A stretch of DNA of 46,405 nucleotides from Verrucomicrobiota bacterium (lineage in GTDB: Bacteria; Verrucomicrobiota; Verrucomicrobiia; Limisphaerales; BJHT01): the NCBI GenBank assembly GCA_014193395.1, contig BJHT01000020.1:1-46405 (forward strand), written 5' to 3'. Under the pieces are notes generated by a model. It was not told the DNA's origin, searched no databases, and saw only the letters and a list, made by a program, of their open reading frames with translations. The translations under genes were made by a program, and so were the position numbers. This document shows positions 1-6,813 of this stretch, in pieces. Every line of letters begins with the position of its first letter. The stretch's first letter is position 1.

Positions 1-438
1 AGCCAGCGCCCCGACGATCCGCAACGCGGCCGTGCGCTCTTCGCGAAAACCTGCGGGCAGTGTCATCAGCTCTACGGCGTCGGCGGCAAGGTCGGCCCGG
101 ACATCACCGGCTCGAATCGCGCGGACCTCGATTATTTGCTGCACAACATCCTCGATCCGAACGCGGAGATTCCGAACGATTACCGCACTTGGAATCTCGA
201 CACGAAGGATGACCGCAGCATCAGCGGCGTGCTGCTGCGGCAGGACGCGCAGGGCGTCACGCTGGCCACGCCCGGCGAGACGCTGACCGTCGCGCGCACG
301 GACATCCGCTCGCTGCGCCAGAGCGAGCTGTCGATGATGCCCGAGGGATTGCTGCAAGCCCTCGCCAACGACGAAGTGCGCGATCTTGTGGCTTACCTGC
401 GCGGCAAGGCGCAGGTGCCGCTGCCGCCCGGACCGTAG
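1..438 (+). CDS. PVC-type cytochrome c heme-binding domain protein (3' end)
   Basis: The frame is open from base 1 and stops at 438, so only the last 145 codons are present. Residues 18-22 read CGQCH, a CXXCH c-type heme attachment site. About 90 residues later an SMMPEGL segment offers the usual Met axial ligand, and the end (VRDLVAYLRG) is the typical closing helix of a small cytochrome c domain. This layout matches the C-terminal heme domain (TIGR02603 type) of the large secreted dehydrogenase/cytochrome proteins of Planctomycetes and Verrucomicrobia. The protein should act outside the cytoplasmic membrane in electron transfer, probably linked to sugar or alcohol oxidation; the substrate domain lies outside the window. 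The heme site is seen directly, while the family is inferred from its pattern. Confidence 0.85.
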   Translation, partial: SQRPDDPQRGRALFAKTCGQCHQLYGVGGKVGPDITGSNRADLDYLLHNILDPNAEIPNDYRTWNLDTKDDRSISGVLLRQDAQGVTLATPGETLTVARTDIRSLRQSELSMMPEGLLQALANDEVRDLVAYLRGKAQVPLPPGP

Positions 439-516
439 CGGCCGCCGGAAGTCGCATGGGAACCAAGGCCCGCATCCCGGAGTGCGTACGATGGCCTGCG
501 GTTTCTGTGGGTACTG

Positions 517-678
517 ATTCTAAGGCGCGTTCAAGCTGAGGCATAATCGCTGCGTCTCTTCGCCGCTGGCGCGTTGCCCGTCAGTCACAGACCCCGTTTG
601 GATACGCTCCTTCCTCGCGCCTTGCCAGCCGCGAAAATCCCGGCGCGCTTAAGCCTCAGCTTGAACGCGCATTAGAAT
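517..678. repeat. 162-bp element bounded by 26-bp inverted repeats
   Basis: The left end (517-542) and right end (653-678) are inverted copies of one another with a single mismatch over 26 bp; the core GCGCGTTCAAGCTGAGGC is a perfect 18-bp match (525-542 with 653-670). Inside, CGCCGCTGGCG near 560 and TTGCCAGCCGCG near 623 can also pair, so the whole element could fold into one long hairpin. There is no coding capacity. This looks like a MITE or REP-like mobile hairpin; only one copy was noticed here. Confidence 0.75.
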
Positions 679-737
679 GAAAAGCCGACGCTGCCGACTT
701 TGAGCACACTGTCGGGCCATGAACCACCGGGTTTTCA

Positions 738-796
738 TTGACCGATGGGGGGCCGGCGAACTTCCCACCGGTTCGTCAGTCCCCATTCGTCAGTCC
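738..796. repeat. Dispersed repeat, CGTCAGTCCCCATTCGTCAG type, copy 1
   Basis: The right part contains TTCGTCAGTCCCCATTCGTC, a doubled CGTCAGTCC-like unit, and the left part (738-750) has TTGACCGATGGGG, which can partly pair with it. A clearly related copy lies at 27718-27794, followed by similar bases (GGGCCGG/GGGCGGG then TTTC/TTTT). The left arm of this copy is eroded. Confidence 0.55.
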
Positions 797-918
797 AAAT
801 TTGGGGCCGGTTTCTCGAAAGGCGTGTCGGCACAGTTGGGGAGCAATCAGCCGGGCGAGACTGCGGCGCTTGGGACCACGAGCCATCCTCCACCACCGAC
901 CGCCACCGCCTAAAATCT

Positions 919-1015
919 TCTGCGTCCCTTCCCGTCTCTGCGGTGCTCTGCTCTTTCCCTGCCACCGCGCGGCGACTTGAGGATCAGAACGCCACAGAGA
1001 TTGGAAGGGCGCAGG
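919..1015. repeat. Dispersed inverted repeat, CTCTGCGTCCCTTCC family, copy 1
   Basis: The left arm (about 919-948) starts TCTGCGTCCCTTCCCGTCTC and the right arm (about 985-1015) ends with an imperfect inverted copy (CACAGAGATTGGAAGGGCGC). It belongs with the cleaner copies at 24262-24359 and 27918-28028. It is the most degraded of the three, with several mismatches and a one-base gap between arms. Confidence 0.7.
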
Positions 1016-1240
1016 GCGGTTTGGGCGGCGGGTCAGCCATGGGTCCGTTTGGTCGTGCGGTGCCGAAGCAGGTGCGCCGAAAGCAGGCCCCAAGCCTTCG
1101 CTTCCCAGCGTTCCACCCAACCCCGCCGAAATCGCCATGAAGCGGAGCGGCGACGCCCGCGCACCGCTTCTCGGACAGCGGAAAAGAATGGAGCCGGGAG
1201 CACTGTCCGGCGCCGATTGATTGCCGCGCCGCCAAATCGT

Positions 1241-1269
1241 TTGACTTCCGCGGAGCAGAAACCTAGAAC
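1241..1269 (+). promoter_or_regulatory. Candidate sigma-70 promoter for the polysaccharide export operon
   Basis: TTGACT at 1241-1246 and TAGAAC at 1264-1269 are separated by 17 bases, matching the -35 element at 5 of 6 positions and the -10 at 4 of 6. The -10 lies 57 bases before the start codon at 1326. It is the best such match seen in this intergenic space but is unsupported by any other evidence. Confidence 0.35.
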
Positions 1270-1325
1270 AACGAAGTTTTCTCGTTCAATGGCGACGCAC
1301 AGGAACAGTTAATTGATACCCAGCT

Positions 1326-2555
1326 ATGAAAAAGGTTCTCAGCTCAATGGCGGTACTGGCAGTCGGGGCGGCCGTGGCACCTCCGGCCCCGGCCCAGGAT
1401 AAACCGTGGAATGTCTCCGCTTCGTTGCGCGGATTTTATGACGACAACTACACGACGGCGAACAAGAACGCCCTCGGCGGGAAGCTGCATAGTTTCGGTT
1501 TCGAGGTCAGCCCGTCGGTGAGTTACCGGCTGGCGTTTGACCCGACCGTGGTCACAGCGGGTTACAAATACGGGCTTCGGTATTTCGAGGACCGCTCGAG
1601 CCGCAGTCTTCCCAGCGCCGACCACTCTCACGATCTGAGCCTGAAGTTGGTGCATCAGTTTCCGGAGCGCTACCGCTTGGAAGTTGGCGACAACTTCGTG
1701 GTCTCCCAGGAACCGGCGCTCGGGCTGGGCGGGCTGCCCTTCCGCAGCAATGGCAACAACATCCGCAACGTGGCCAATGCGGTCTTCAGCGGCGAACTCA
1801 ATCCGACCTTCGGATACGATCTGAACTACAGCAACACCTTCTACGATTTCAAGGAAACCGGGACGGACCGTTACTCGGCCCTGCTCGACCGGGTGGAGCA
1901 TCTGGCGGGAGCCAATCTGCGGTGGAACGCCACGCAGAGCACCACGGCGCTGGTCGGCTATCAGTTCGGAATGGTCGATATGACCTCGAACGACAAGATT
2001 ACGAGCATGTCGGGCGCCTTGGTTCCCGCGAGCACTCGCGACAACACCTCCCATTACGGTTTTGTCGGGGCGGAACAGCTCATCACCCGCCAACTCAAGG
2101 CCACCGGCCGCGTGGGTGTGCAATACACCGAATACTCCAAGGCCATTCCCTCGCGAAGCAATGTCAGCCCGTATGTCGATGGCAATGCGACGTGGGAATA
2201 TCTGCCGGGGTCCACGGTGATGCTCGGTCTCAAGCATGCCCGCAACGCCACGGACGTCTCGGCCGGCACCCTGGATGCCGAGAGCACCGCGCTCTACGGC
2301 CAGTGGAGCCACAAGCTGACCCCGCGGCTGACCGCGAGTTTGCTGGGTCAGGCGCAGATGTCGGCTTTCAACCAGGGGCAGTCCAACGACAAGAGTGAAA
2401 ACCTGCTCATGGCCGGGGTGAATCTCGGCTACGAAGTGATTAAGAACCGCCTCTCGGCCGAGGTGGGCTACAATTTTGACCGGTTGGATTCCGACATCGG
2501 GGGTCGGTCCTATAGCCGCAACCGCTGCTACATCGGCATTCGTGCGTCCTACTGA
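1326..2555 (+). CDS. Outer-membrane beta-barrel protein (BBP2-like) of the polysaccharide export operon
   Basis: The 409-residue product begins with a signal peptide (MKKVLSSMAVLAVGAAVA, then PPAPAQ with likely cleavage after APA). The mature part has alternating short beta strands and turns rich in Tyr, Gly, Asn and Asp, and ends in an aromatic residue (RASY), as outer-membrane barrels do. It resembles the putative beta-barrel porin-2 proteins that accompany exopolysaccharide genes in Verrucomicrobia. The next genes encode a Wzc-like kinase and a Wza-like lipoprotein, so a role in passing or anchoring the polymer in the outer membrane is likely but inferred. No clear Shine-Dalgarno sequence precedes the ATG. 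A strong terminator-like hairpin follows the stop, which may lower expression of the downstream genes. Confidence 0.75.
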   Translation: MKKVLSSMAVLAVGAAVAPPAPAQDKPWNVSASLRGFYDDNYTTANKNALGGKLHSFGFEVSPSVSYRLAFDPTVVTAGYKYGLRYFEDRSSRSLPSADHSHDLSLKLVHQFPERYRLEVGDNFVVSQEPALGLGGLPFRSNGNNIRNVANAVFSGELNPTFGYDLNYSNTFYDFKETGTDRYSALLDRVEHLAGANLRWNATQSTTALVGYQFGMVDMTSNDKITSMSGALVPASTRDNTSHYGFVGAEQLITRQLKATGRVGVQYTEYSKAIPSRSNVSPYVDGNATWEYLPGSTVMLGLKHARNATDVSAGTLDAESTALYGQWSHKLTPRLTASLLGQAQMSAFNQGQSNDKSENLLMAGVNLGYEVIKNRLSAEVGYNFDRLDSDIGGRSYSRNRCYIGIRASY

Positions 2556-2597
2556 TTGCGCCGTATTGAATCATTGGTCGGTTGGATGAAGCATCAA

Positions 2598-2634
2598 GGG
2601 GGGCCAGCCAAGCGTCTGGCCTCCCTGTTTTTTT
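2598..2634 (+). terminator. Rho-independent terminator/attenuator between barrel gene and kinase gene
   Basis: GGGGGGCCAG at 2598-2607 pairs with CTGGCCTCCC at 2616-2625 (10 pairs, one G-U) around an 8-base loop, and is followed by TG and seven T residues (2628-2634). This is a textbook intrinsic terminator. It ends only four bases before the preferred kinase start codon at 2639, and the longer kinase frame starting at 2582 would have to encode the hairpin. Confidence 0.85.
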
Positions 2635-2638
2635 AAGT

Positions 2639-4801
2639 ATGGAAGCCGAAGCAATCAGCAGCCAACCCGAGACCAAGCTCCACTTTCTGGATTACTGGCG
2701 GATCATCCGCATCCGGAAGATGGTCATTCTCACCGTCTTCCTGCTCGTGGTCATCACCACCACGGCCGTCACCTACGTCCTGCCCAAGACGTACATGAGT
2801 TCGGTCCGCATCGACGTGCAGAAAGATGTGTCCGATGTCCAGTTCAGCGGCATGTCGGAGTCAAAGGCTTACGATCCGTTCTTCGTGCTGACGCAGTTTG
2901 AGAAGCTGCAATCCACCGCGGTCATCTACCCGGTCATCACTGATCTAGGGCTGAGGGAAAAATGGGCCCAACGCTACGGCTCGCCTGTCCCTCTGCTCGA
3001 CACCGAAGCGTACGGCGTCCTGACCAAGCGCTTGGACTTGCGTCAGGTCCGCAACACCAGCCTGATCGAAATCCGCGTCTTCAGCGAAATCCCCGCGGAG
3101 GCCCGGGAGATTGCCCAGAAAATCGCCGAGGTCTACCGCGACAACCGGCTCAACGCCAAGCGCAGCATGTCCGCCGGCGGCATCAAAAAGCTCCAGGAAA
3201 AACTGGAGACCCACGAAAAGAACATCCGCGAAAAACAAAAGGTCGTCGAAGCCATCCGCAAGGACACCGGCATCACACTCATCACCCCCGAAGGCGCGGG
3301 CGCTTACAACACCCTCGCCACCGAGACGCTGCGCCACCTCGATTCCCTGCGAAACACGGCGCATCTCGAGTTCATCGAAAAGGACACCCGGCTGGCGGCG
3401 CTACGGAAGATTCCCCGGAATGAAATCAAGGAAGTCATCGTGACCGTGTATCCGGATGAACTCCTCGCCACCCTGCTCCAAAAACAGACCCTGACCATTC
3501 AGGAGCTGGCCGCCAAAAGCAAAGACCTCGGCGCACAGCATCCCGAAGTCATTCGCGTCAATTCCCTGCTGGAAAAAATCACCGCCCAAGTGGCCGACCG
3601 CGTGGACGGCATCCTGCGCGGCAAGGAGGCGGACCTGGCCGCGGCCCGCGCCCGCGACGAAGAACTCACCCGCGCCGTCGAGGAGGCCAAGGTCAAGAAC
3701 CGCGAAGCCGCCGAAAAAATGCGCGACTACCTCACCGCCGTTCGCGATGTCGAGCAGCTCGAGCGGATGCGTGACTCGCTCAAGTTCAAGATCCAGCAGG
3801 AAGACATCGACATGGACATGCCCAAGACCTCCATGGTCGAGATCACCGATGCGGCCGAACTCCCCGTCAAAGCCACCCGCCCCAACATCCCCCTCAACAT
3901 CGCCCTCGGCGTGATCGTGGGCATGATCATGGGCGTCGGCCTCGCCTTCTTCATCGAGTACCTCGACACCAGCGTGAAGACCATCGACGACGTCGAGGCG
4001 GCCCTCCAAACCTCCGTGCTCGGCGTCATCCCGCAGAATGTCGGCTCGCTGCTCGACGAAGGGGTGGACAGTCCGCACGCCGAGGCTTACCGCGTCCTGC
4101 GCACCAATCTGATGTTCGCCCGCAAAGATCCCAAGGCCAACAGCCTCATCGTCGTCAGCAGCGGCGCGGGCGAAGGCAAGACCACCACCGTGCTCAACCT
4201 CGCCGTGATCTTCGCCCACAACGGCCACAAGGTCCTGCTTGTGGACACCGACATCCGCCGCCCCAGCCTCCACAAGCGCCTCAACGTCTCCAACTCGATC
4301 GGCGTCACCAACGTTCTGCTCAAGCAGTGCCCGGTCGAGGAAGCCATCCAGACGACCCCGATTCCGAACCTGCATTTCCTCCCCAGCGGCCGGCTCCAGA
4401 GCAGCTCCCTCGGCATTCTCAACTCGCCCCAGATGCGCGAGTTCATTGATGAAATGAAGCGCCGCTACGACTTCGTCTTCTTCGACTCACCGCCAATCAT
4501 GGGGGTCAGCGACGCCTCGATTCTCGTCAGCCAGATGGACCTTGCGATGCTTGTCGTTCAGTTCCGCAAATACCCGCAGGCGATGAGTGTGCGCGCCAAA
4601 CAGACCATCGAAAAAGTTGGCGGCAATCTCATGGGCGCGGTCCTCAACAACATCAACATCGCCCAGGATTCCTACTACTATTACTACAGCGGCTATCAGT
4701 ACACTTCCGAGAATCAGCCCGAAGCCCCCGCCGTCGCCAAGCGTGCGACCAAGGGTGCCCTGGCCGAAAAACCCGCCGCCGAGCTGAACCAAAAATATTG
4801 A
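2639..4801 (+). CDS. Wzc-like polysaccharide co-polymerase and tyrosine autokinase (BY-kinase)
   Basis: This 720-residue inner-membrane protein controls polysaccharide chain length and export through cycles of tyrosine autophosphorylation. A Wzz-type N-terminus has a first membrane helix at about 29-48, followed by a long periplasmic part rich in coiled coil and a second helix at about 419-441. The cytoplasmic kinase has Walker A (GAGEGKTT, 509-516), Walker A' (VDTDIRRP, 535-542) and Walker B (FVFFDSPP, 612-619). A tyrosine cluster near the end (five Tyr at 679-683 plus Tyr 686 and 688) is the expected autophosphorylation tail. The frame is open from 2582, but those first 19 codons cover the terminator hairpin, so the ATG at 2639 is preferred. 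Length and order of domains are normal for fused kinases of Gram-negative bacteria. Confidence 0.93.
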   Translation: MEAEAISSQPETKLHFLDYWRIIRIRKMVILTVFLLVVITTTAVTYVLPKTYMSSVRIDVQKDVSDVQFSGMSESKAYDPFFVLTQFEKLQSTAVIYPVITDLGLREKWAQRYGSPVPLLDTEAYGVLTKRLDLRQVRNTSLIEIRVFSEIPAEAREIAQKIAEVYRDNRLNAKRSMSAGGIKKLQEKLETHEKNIREKQKVVEAIRKDTGITLITPEGAGAYNTLATETLRHLDSLRNTAHLEFIEKDTRLAALRKIPRNEIKEVIVTVYPDELLATLLQKQTLTIQELAAKSKDLGAQHPEVIRVNSLLEKITAQVADRVDGILRGKEADLAAARARDEELTRAVEEAKVKNREAAEKMRDYLTAVRDVEQLERMRDSLKFKIQQEDIDMDMPKTSMVEITDAAELPVKATRPNIPLNIALGVIVGMIMGVGLAFFIEYLDTSVKTIDDVEAALQTSVLGVIPQNVGSLLDEGVDSPHAEAYRVLRTNLMFARKDPKANSLIVVSSGAGEGKTTTVLNLAVIFAHNGHKVLLVDTDIRRPSLHKRLNVSNSIGVTNVLLKQCPVEEAIQTTPIPNLHFLPSGRLQSSSLGILNSPQMREFIDEMKRRYDFVFFDSPPIMGVSDASILVSQMDLAMLVVQFRKYPQAMSVRAKQTIEKVGGNLMGAVLNNINIAQDSYYYYYSGYQYTSENQPEAPAVAKRATKGALAEKPAAELNQKY

Positions 4802-4804
4802 TGG

Positions 4805-4826
4805 AGCGGTCCCGACCGCTTCTTTA
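4805..4826 (+). terminator. Small hairpin with short T-rich tail between kinase and Wza-like gene
   Basis: AGCGGT (4805-4810) pairs with ACCGCT (4815-4820) around CCCG and is followed by TCTTTA. The stem is short and the T-tract broken, so this is more likely a weak attenuator or RNA-processing site within the operon than a full terminator. Confidence 0.35.
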
Positions 4827-4838
4827 ACATCGTTCCCC

Positions 4839-5441
4839 ATGAAGAGCCTTTTCACGCGCCCGCTTGCCCTCCTCGCCTGTCTGCTTGCGCTCCTCACCGC
4901 CGGCTGTGAAACCGACACCACGCCCAAAAACTCCGCCGTCGCCCAGCCTGGCGCGCTGCGCGGCTCCTCCGACAATCTCCGTGTCGGCGACAAGCTCACC
5001 ATCACGCTCACCGACATTCCCAACGGTCCCATCCAGTCCGAACACATCATCCCCGACGACGGCGAGATCACCGTCCACCTCGACCTCAAAGCCAAGGCCG
5101 CGGGCAAGACCAAGCGCCAGTTGCAGGACGACATCCGCAAACTCTACGTGCCCCTGTATTACCTCCGCATGACCGTCAACGTGAAGACCGAGGACCGCTT
5201 CGTCTTCGCCTCGGGCGAGGTCAAGCTGCCCAACCGCTACATTTATTCCGGCGAACTTTCCGTGCTCAAAGTCATCGCCACCGCCGGCGGCTTCACCGAC
5301 TTCGCCAACAAACGCAAAGTCGAACTGGCCCGCGTCAACGGCACCATCGAGCGCATCGACTGCGAGAAAGCACTCGCCGATTCCTCCCTTGATCTGCCCG
5401 TCTATCCCGGCGAGAAAATTTTCGTTCCCCGCCGCTTCTGA
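4839..5441 (+). CDS. Wza-like polysaccharide export lipoprotein
   Basis: The 200-residue product starts with a lipoprotein signal ending in the lipobox LTAGC (Cys 23), so it should be lipidated and sent to the outer membrane. Residues about 45-110 (LRVGDKLTITL and onward) match the Poly_export domain, and about 125-200 (SGELSVLKVIATAGGFTDFA, ending VYPGEKIFVPRRF) form one SLBB domain. It is shorter than Wza of E. coli (about 380 residues) and has one SLBB unit, which is usual in this phylum. Together with the upstream kinase it should form the trans-envelope export channel. It lies 37 bases after the kinase stop and only three bases before the FHA gene, so the three form an operon. Confidence 0.88.
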   Translation: MKSLFTRPLALLACLLALLTAGCETDTTPKNSAVAQPGALRGSSDNLRVGDKLTITLTDIPNGPIQSEHIIPDDGEITVHLDLKAKAAGKTKRQLQDDIRKLYVPLYYLRMTVNVKTEDRFVFASGEVKLPNRYIYSGELSVLKVIATAGGFTDFANKRKVELARVNGTIERIDCEKALADSSLDLPVYPGEKIFVPRRF

Positions 5442-5444
5442 CCG

Positions 5445-5834
5445 ATGGTGCTGCTTAAAGTCCTCACCGGCAGTCGCGCGGGCAGTTCCCATACCGCCCG
5501 CAGTTTTCCCCTCACCGTCGGTCGTTCCGCCGCCTCGCTGCTGCGCCTGGAAGACCCCGGCGTCTGGGAAAACCATCTCCGTCTCGACCTGAAATTTCCC
5601 GACGGCTTCCTCCTCACGCGCCAGCCTGACGCCCACGCGACCGTCAACGGCCAGCCCTTCACCGAGACCTTGCTGCGCAATGGCGACCTCATCGAATTCG
5701 GCGCGGTGAAGCTCCAGTTCTGGCTCGCCAAAGCGGAGCAGATTCGCCTCGCCTGGCGCGAATGGCTCACCTGGCTCGCCCTCGCCGCCCTCACCGCCGC
5801 GCAGATCGCGCTGATCTACTGGCTGCCGCAGTGA
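5445..5834 (+). CDS. FHA-domain protein with C-terminal membrane anchor
   Basis: The 129-residue product is one forkhead-associated domain followed by a single membrane helix near the end (about 107-126, LALAALTAAQIALIYWL). FHA landmarks are visible: GRS after FPLTV, a conserved His in WENHLRL, and VNG before the last strands (RNGDLIEFGAVKLQFW). The Ser that normally binds phosphothreonine in the SxxH motif is replaced (WENH), so phosphopeptide binding may be weak or altered. The ATG lies three bases after the stop of the Wza-like gene, so it is translated with the export operon. A role as a phosphorylation sensor or scaffold for the export complex is an inference from its position. Confidence 0.7.
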   Translation: MVLLKVLTGSRAGSSHTARSFPLTVGRSAASLLRLEDPGVWENHLRLDLKFPDGFLLTRQPDAHATVNGQPFTETLLRNGDLIEFGAVKLQFWLAKAEQIRLAWREWLTWLALAALTAAQIALIYWLPQ

Positions 5835-5853
5835 ACCGAAAAAAGGCAGATGA

Positions 5854-5991
5854 AACCACGAAACACACGAAAGACACGAAAAGGGAACGCGCAACCGCAA
5901 GCCCCAGGTTCACCCGGCAGGTGAGGTTTTTCGATCCCGGGAAAACTCACTCTCAGCCTCTGTTTTCGTGTCTTTCGTGAATTTCGTGGTT
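5854..5991 (+). repeat. 138-bp dispersed inverted repeat, CCACGAAACACACGAAAG family, copy 1
   Basis: The ends are 29-bp inverted repeats with two mismatches: the left arm begins AACCACGAAACACACGAAAG, and the right arm ends TTTCGTGAATTTCGTGGTT. The 80-base interior has no gene. A second copy of identical length lies at 8234-8371 in the opposite orientation and aligns across the interior as well without gaps. The element sits between two convergent genes, where its hairpin could end transcription from both sides. Confidence 0.85.
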
Positions 5992-6023
5992 CATCTCCGC
6001 TGCGGCTCTCAAGCAGAAGCGTG

Positions 6024-6419
6024 CTACAGCCGACCCTTCACCGCGGCGAGCAACACCTCCACCTGCGCGAGCTGCCCGCGCAGCTTCGGCCAGTCCGGGT
6101 CATCAAGATCGAAGCCGGGATAGCGGTCGGTGAAGTAGGCCTCGGCGAGATCATCGCACAGCAGCGCGAATTGCGGTTCCAAATCCGACTTGCGCTCCTC
6201 GAGTTCCAAACGGAGGCGCTCCAGATCGTGAGTCTTTTCCAGCTCCCAGCCGGTGCGAATCAACTCCGCCTTGCTGATCTTCTCCACCGCCTCGGCCAGT
6301 TTGCTGCGGCACATGGGAAAGCTCCATTCATGGGCGATTCCTTGGCGCAGCAGTTCCAGATCGGACTCGACGATGAGCAGCCAGTCCGCCGGATTTTTGC
6401 TGTCAGTTTTCCGTGGCAA
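6024..6419 (-). CDS. HEPN-domain protein of a HEPN/MNT pair
   Basis: The 131-residue, largely helical product carries KTHDLERL at about 62-69, the signature of HEPN proteins (PF05168-like) paired with small nucleotidyltransferases. In known pairs the HEPN protein is an RNase toxin or a substrate modified by its partner. The RNase motif of HEPN toxins (R-X4-6-H) is not clearly present: the nearest Arg (55) lies nine positions before His 64, so RNase activity is doubtful. The preferred start is a TTG at 6419, which lies inside the end of the upstream nucleotidyltransferase gene (17-base overlap) and so suggests coupled translation. Confidence 0.75.
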   Translation of the reverse strand: MPRKTDSKNPADWLLIVESDLELLRQGIAHEWSFPMCRSKLAEAVEKISKAELIRTGWELEKTHDLERLRLELEERKSDLEPQFALLCDDLAEAYFTDRYPGFDLDDPDWPKLRGQLAQVEVLLAAVKGRL

Positions 6420-6798
6420 GGATGACTCCTTCCTTCATGACGGTGGCAAAAAAGAAATCCCGGCACGACTGCTTTTCGCGCAGACGAGTCGGCGTGATGG
6501 GGATCAAGGTGAAGGAAAGCTTCGGCCGTACCGGGCGCATCGAGCGCCGCCATTCCGCGGCCGTTGCTAGTTGCTGCTCCGCTCCGTCCGCCACCAGACA
6601 CAGGTCCACGTCGCTGTCCGGCCGGGCGTCACCGCGCGCGTGCGAGCCGAAGAGAATGACCTGCCGCAACGGCTGCGCGGCGTCCATCGCTTCGAGACAG
6701 CGCGCCAGCGTCTCGCGCTGGCACGCAAGCGACGCCGGGAGATTTTCCAAATGCAGCTTCACGAGCCGCAACTTAGGAACTGCCCGGCAGTGAGGCAA
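6403..6798 (-). CDS. MNT-type minimal nucleotidyltransferase, partner of HEPN protein
   Basis: The product has ILFGSHARGDARPDSDVDL, which fits GSX10DXD, the catalytic signature of minimal nucleotidyltransferases, so both metal-binding Asp residues are present. A third Asp expected about 30-40 residues later is not obvious (KLSFTLIP stands there). In characterised HEPN/MNT modules this enzyme adds AMP to the HEPN partner and neutralises it. The gene follows the PQQ-propeller gene by about 15 bases and overlaps the HEPN gene by 17. The outermost start is a TTG at 6798; a GTG at 6762 is an equally good start and would shorten the protein by 12 residues. Confidence 0.78.
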   Translation of the reverse strand: MPHCRAVPKLRLVKLHLENLPASLACQRETLARCLEAMDAAQPLRQVILFGSHARGDARPDSDVDLCLVADGAEQQLATAAEWRRSMRPVRPKLSFTLIPITPTRLREKQSCRDFFFATVMKEGVILATEN

Positions 6799-6813
6799 GC
6801 CCGTGCCACGCCC

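Larger units (their letters stand above)
439..1325. other. Gene-poor intergenic region with three inverted-repeat elements
   Basis: I see no credible gene in these 887 bases; the short frames on both strands have no family resemblance and overlap one another. The stretch holds three separate inverted-repeat elements (517-678, 738-796 and 919-1015, listed separately) and, at its right end, a candidate promoter for the outer-membrane protein gene. Confidence 0.7.

Noticed and set aside
2582-2638. Upstream start for the tyrosine kinase
   Set aside because: The 19 extra codons lie across an intrinsic terminator; the in-frame ATG at 2639 fits the family start.
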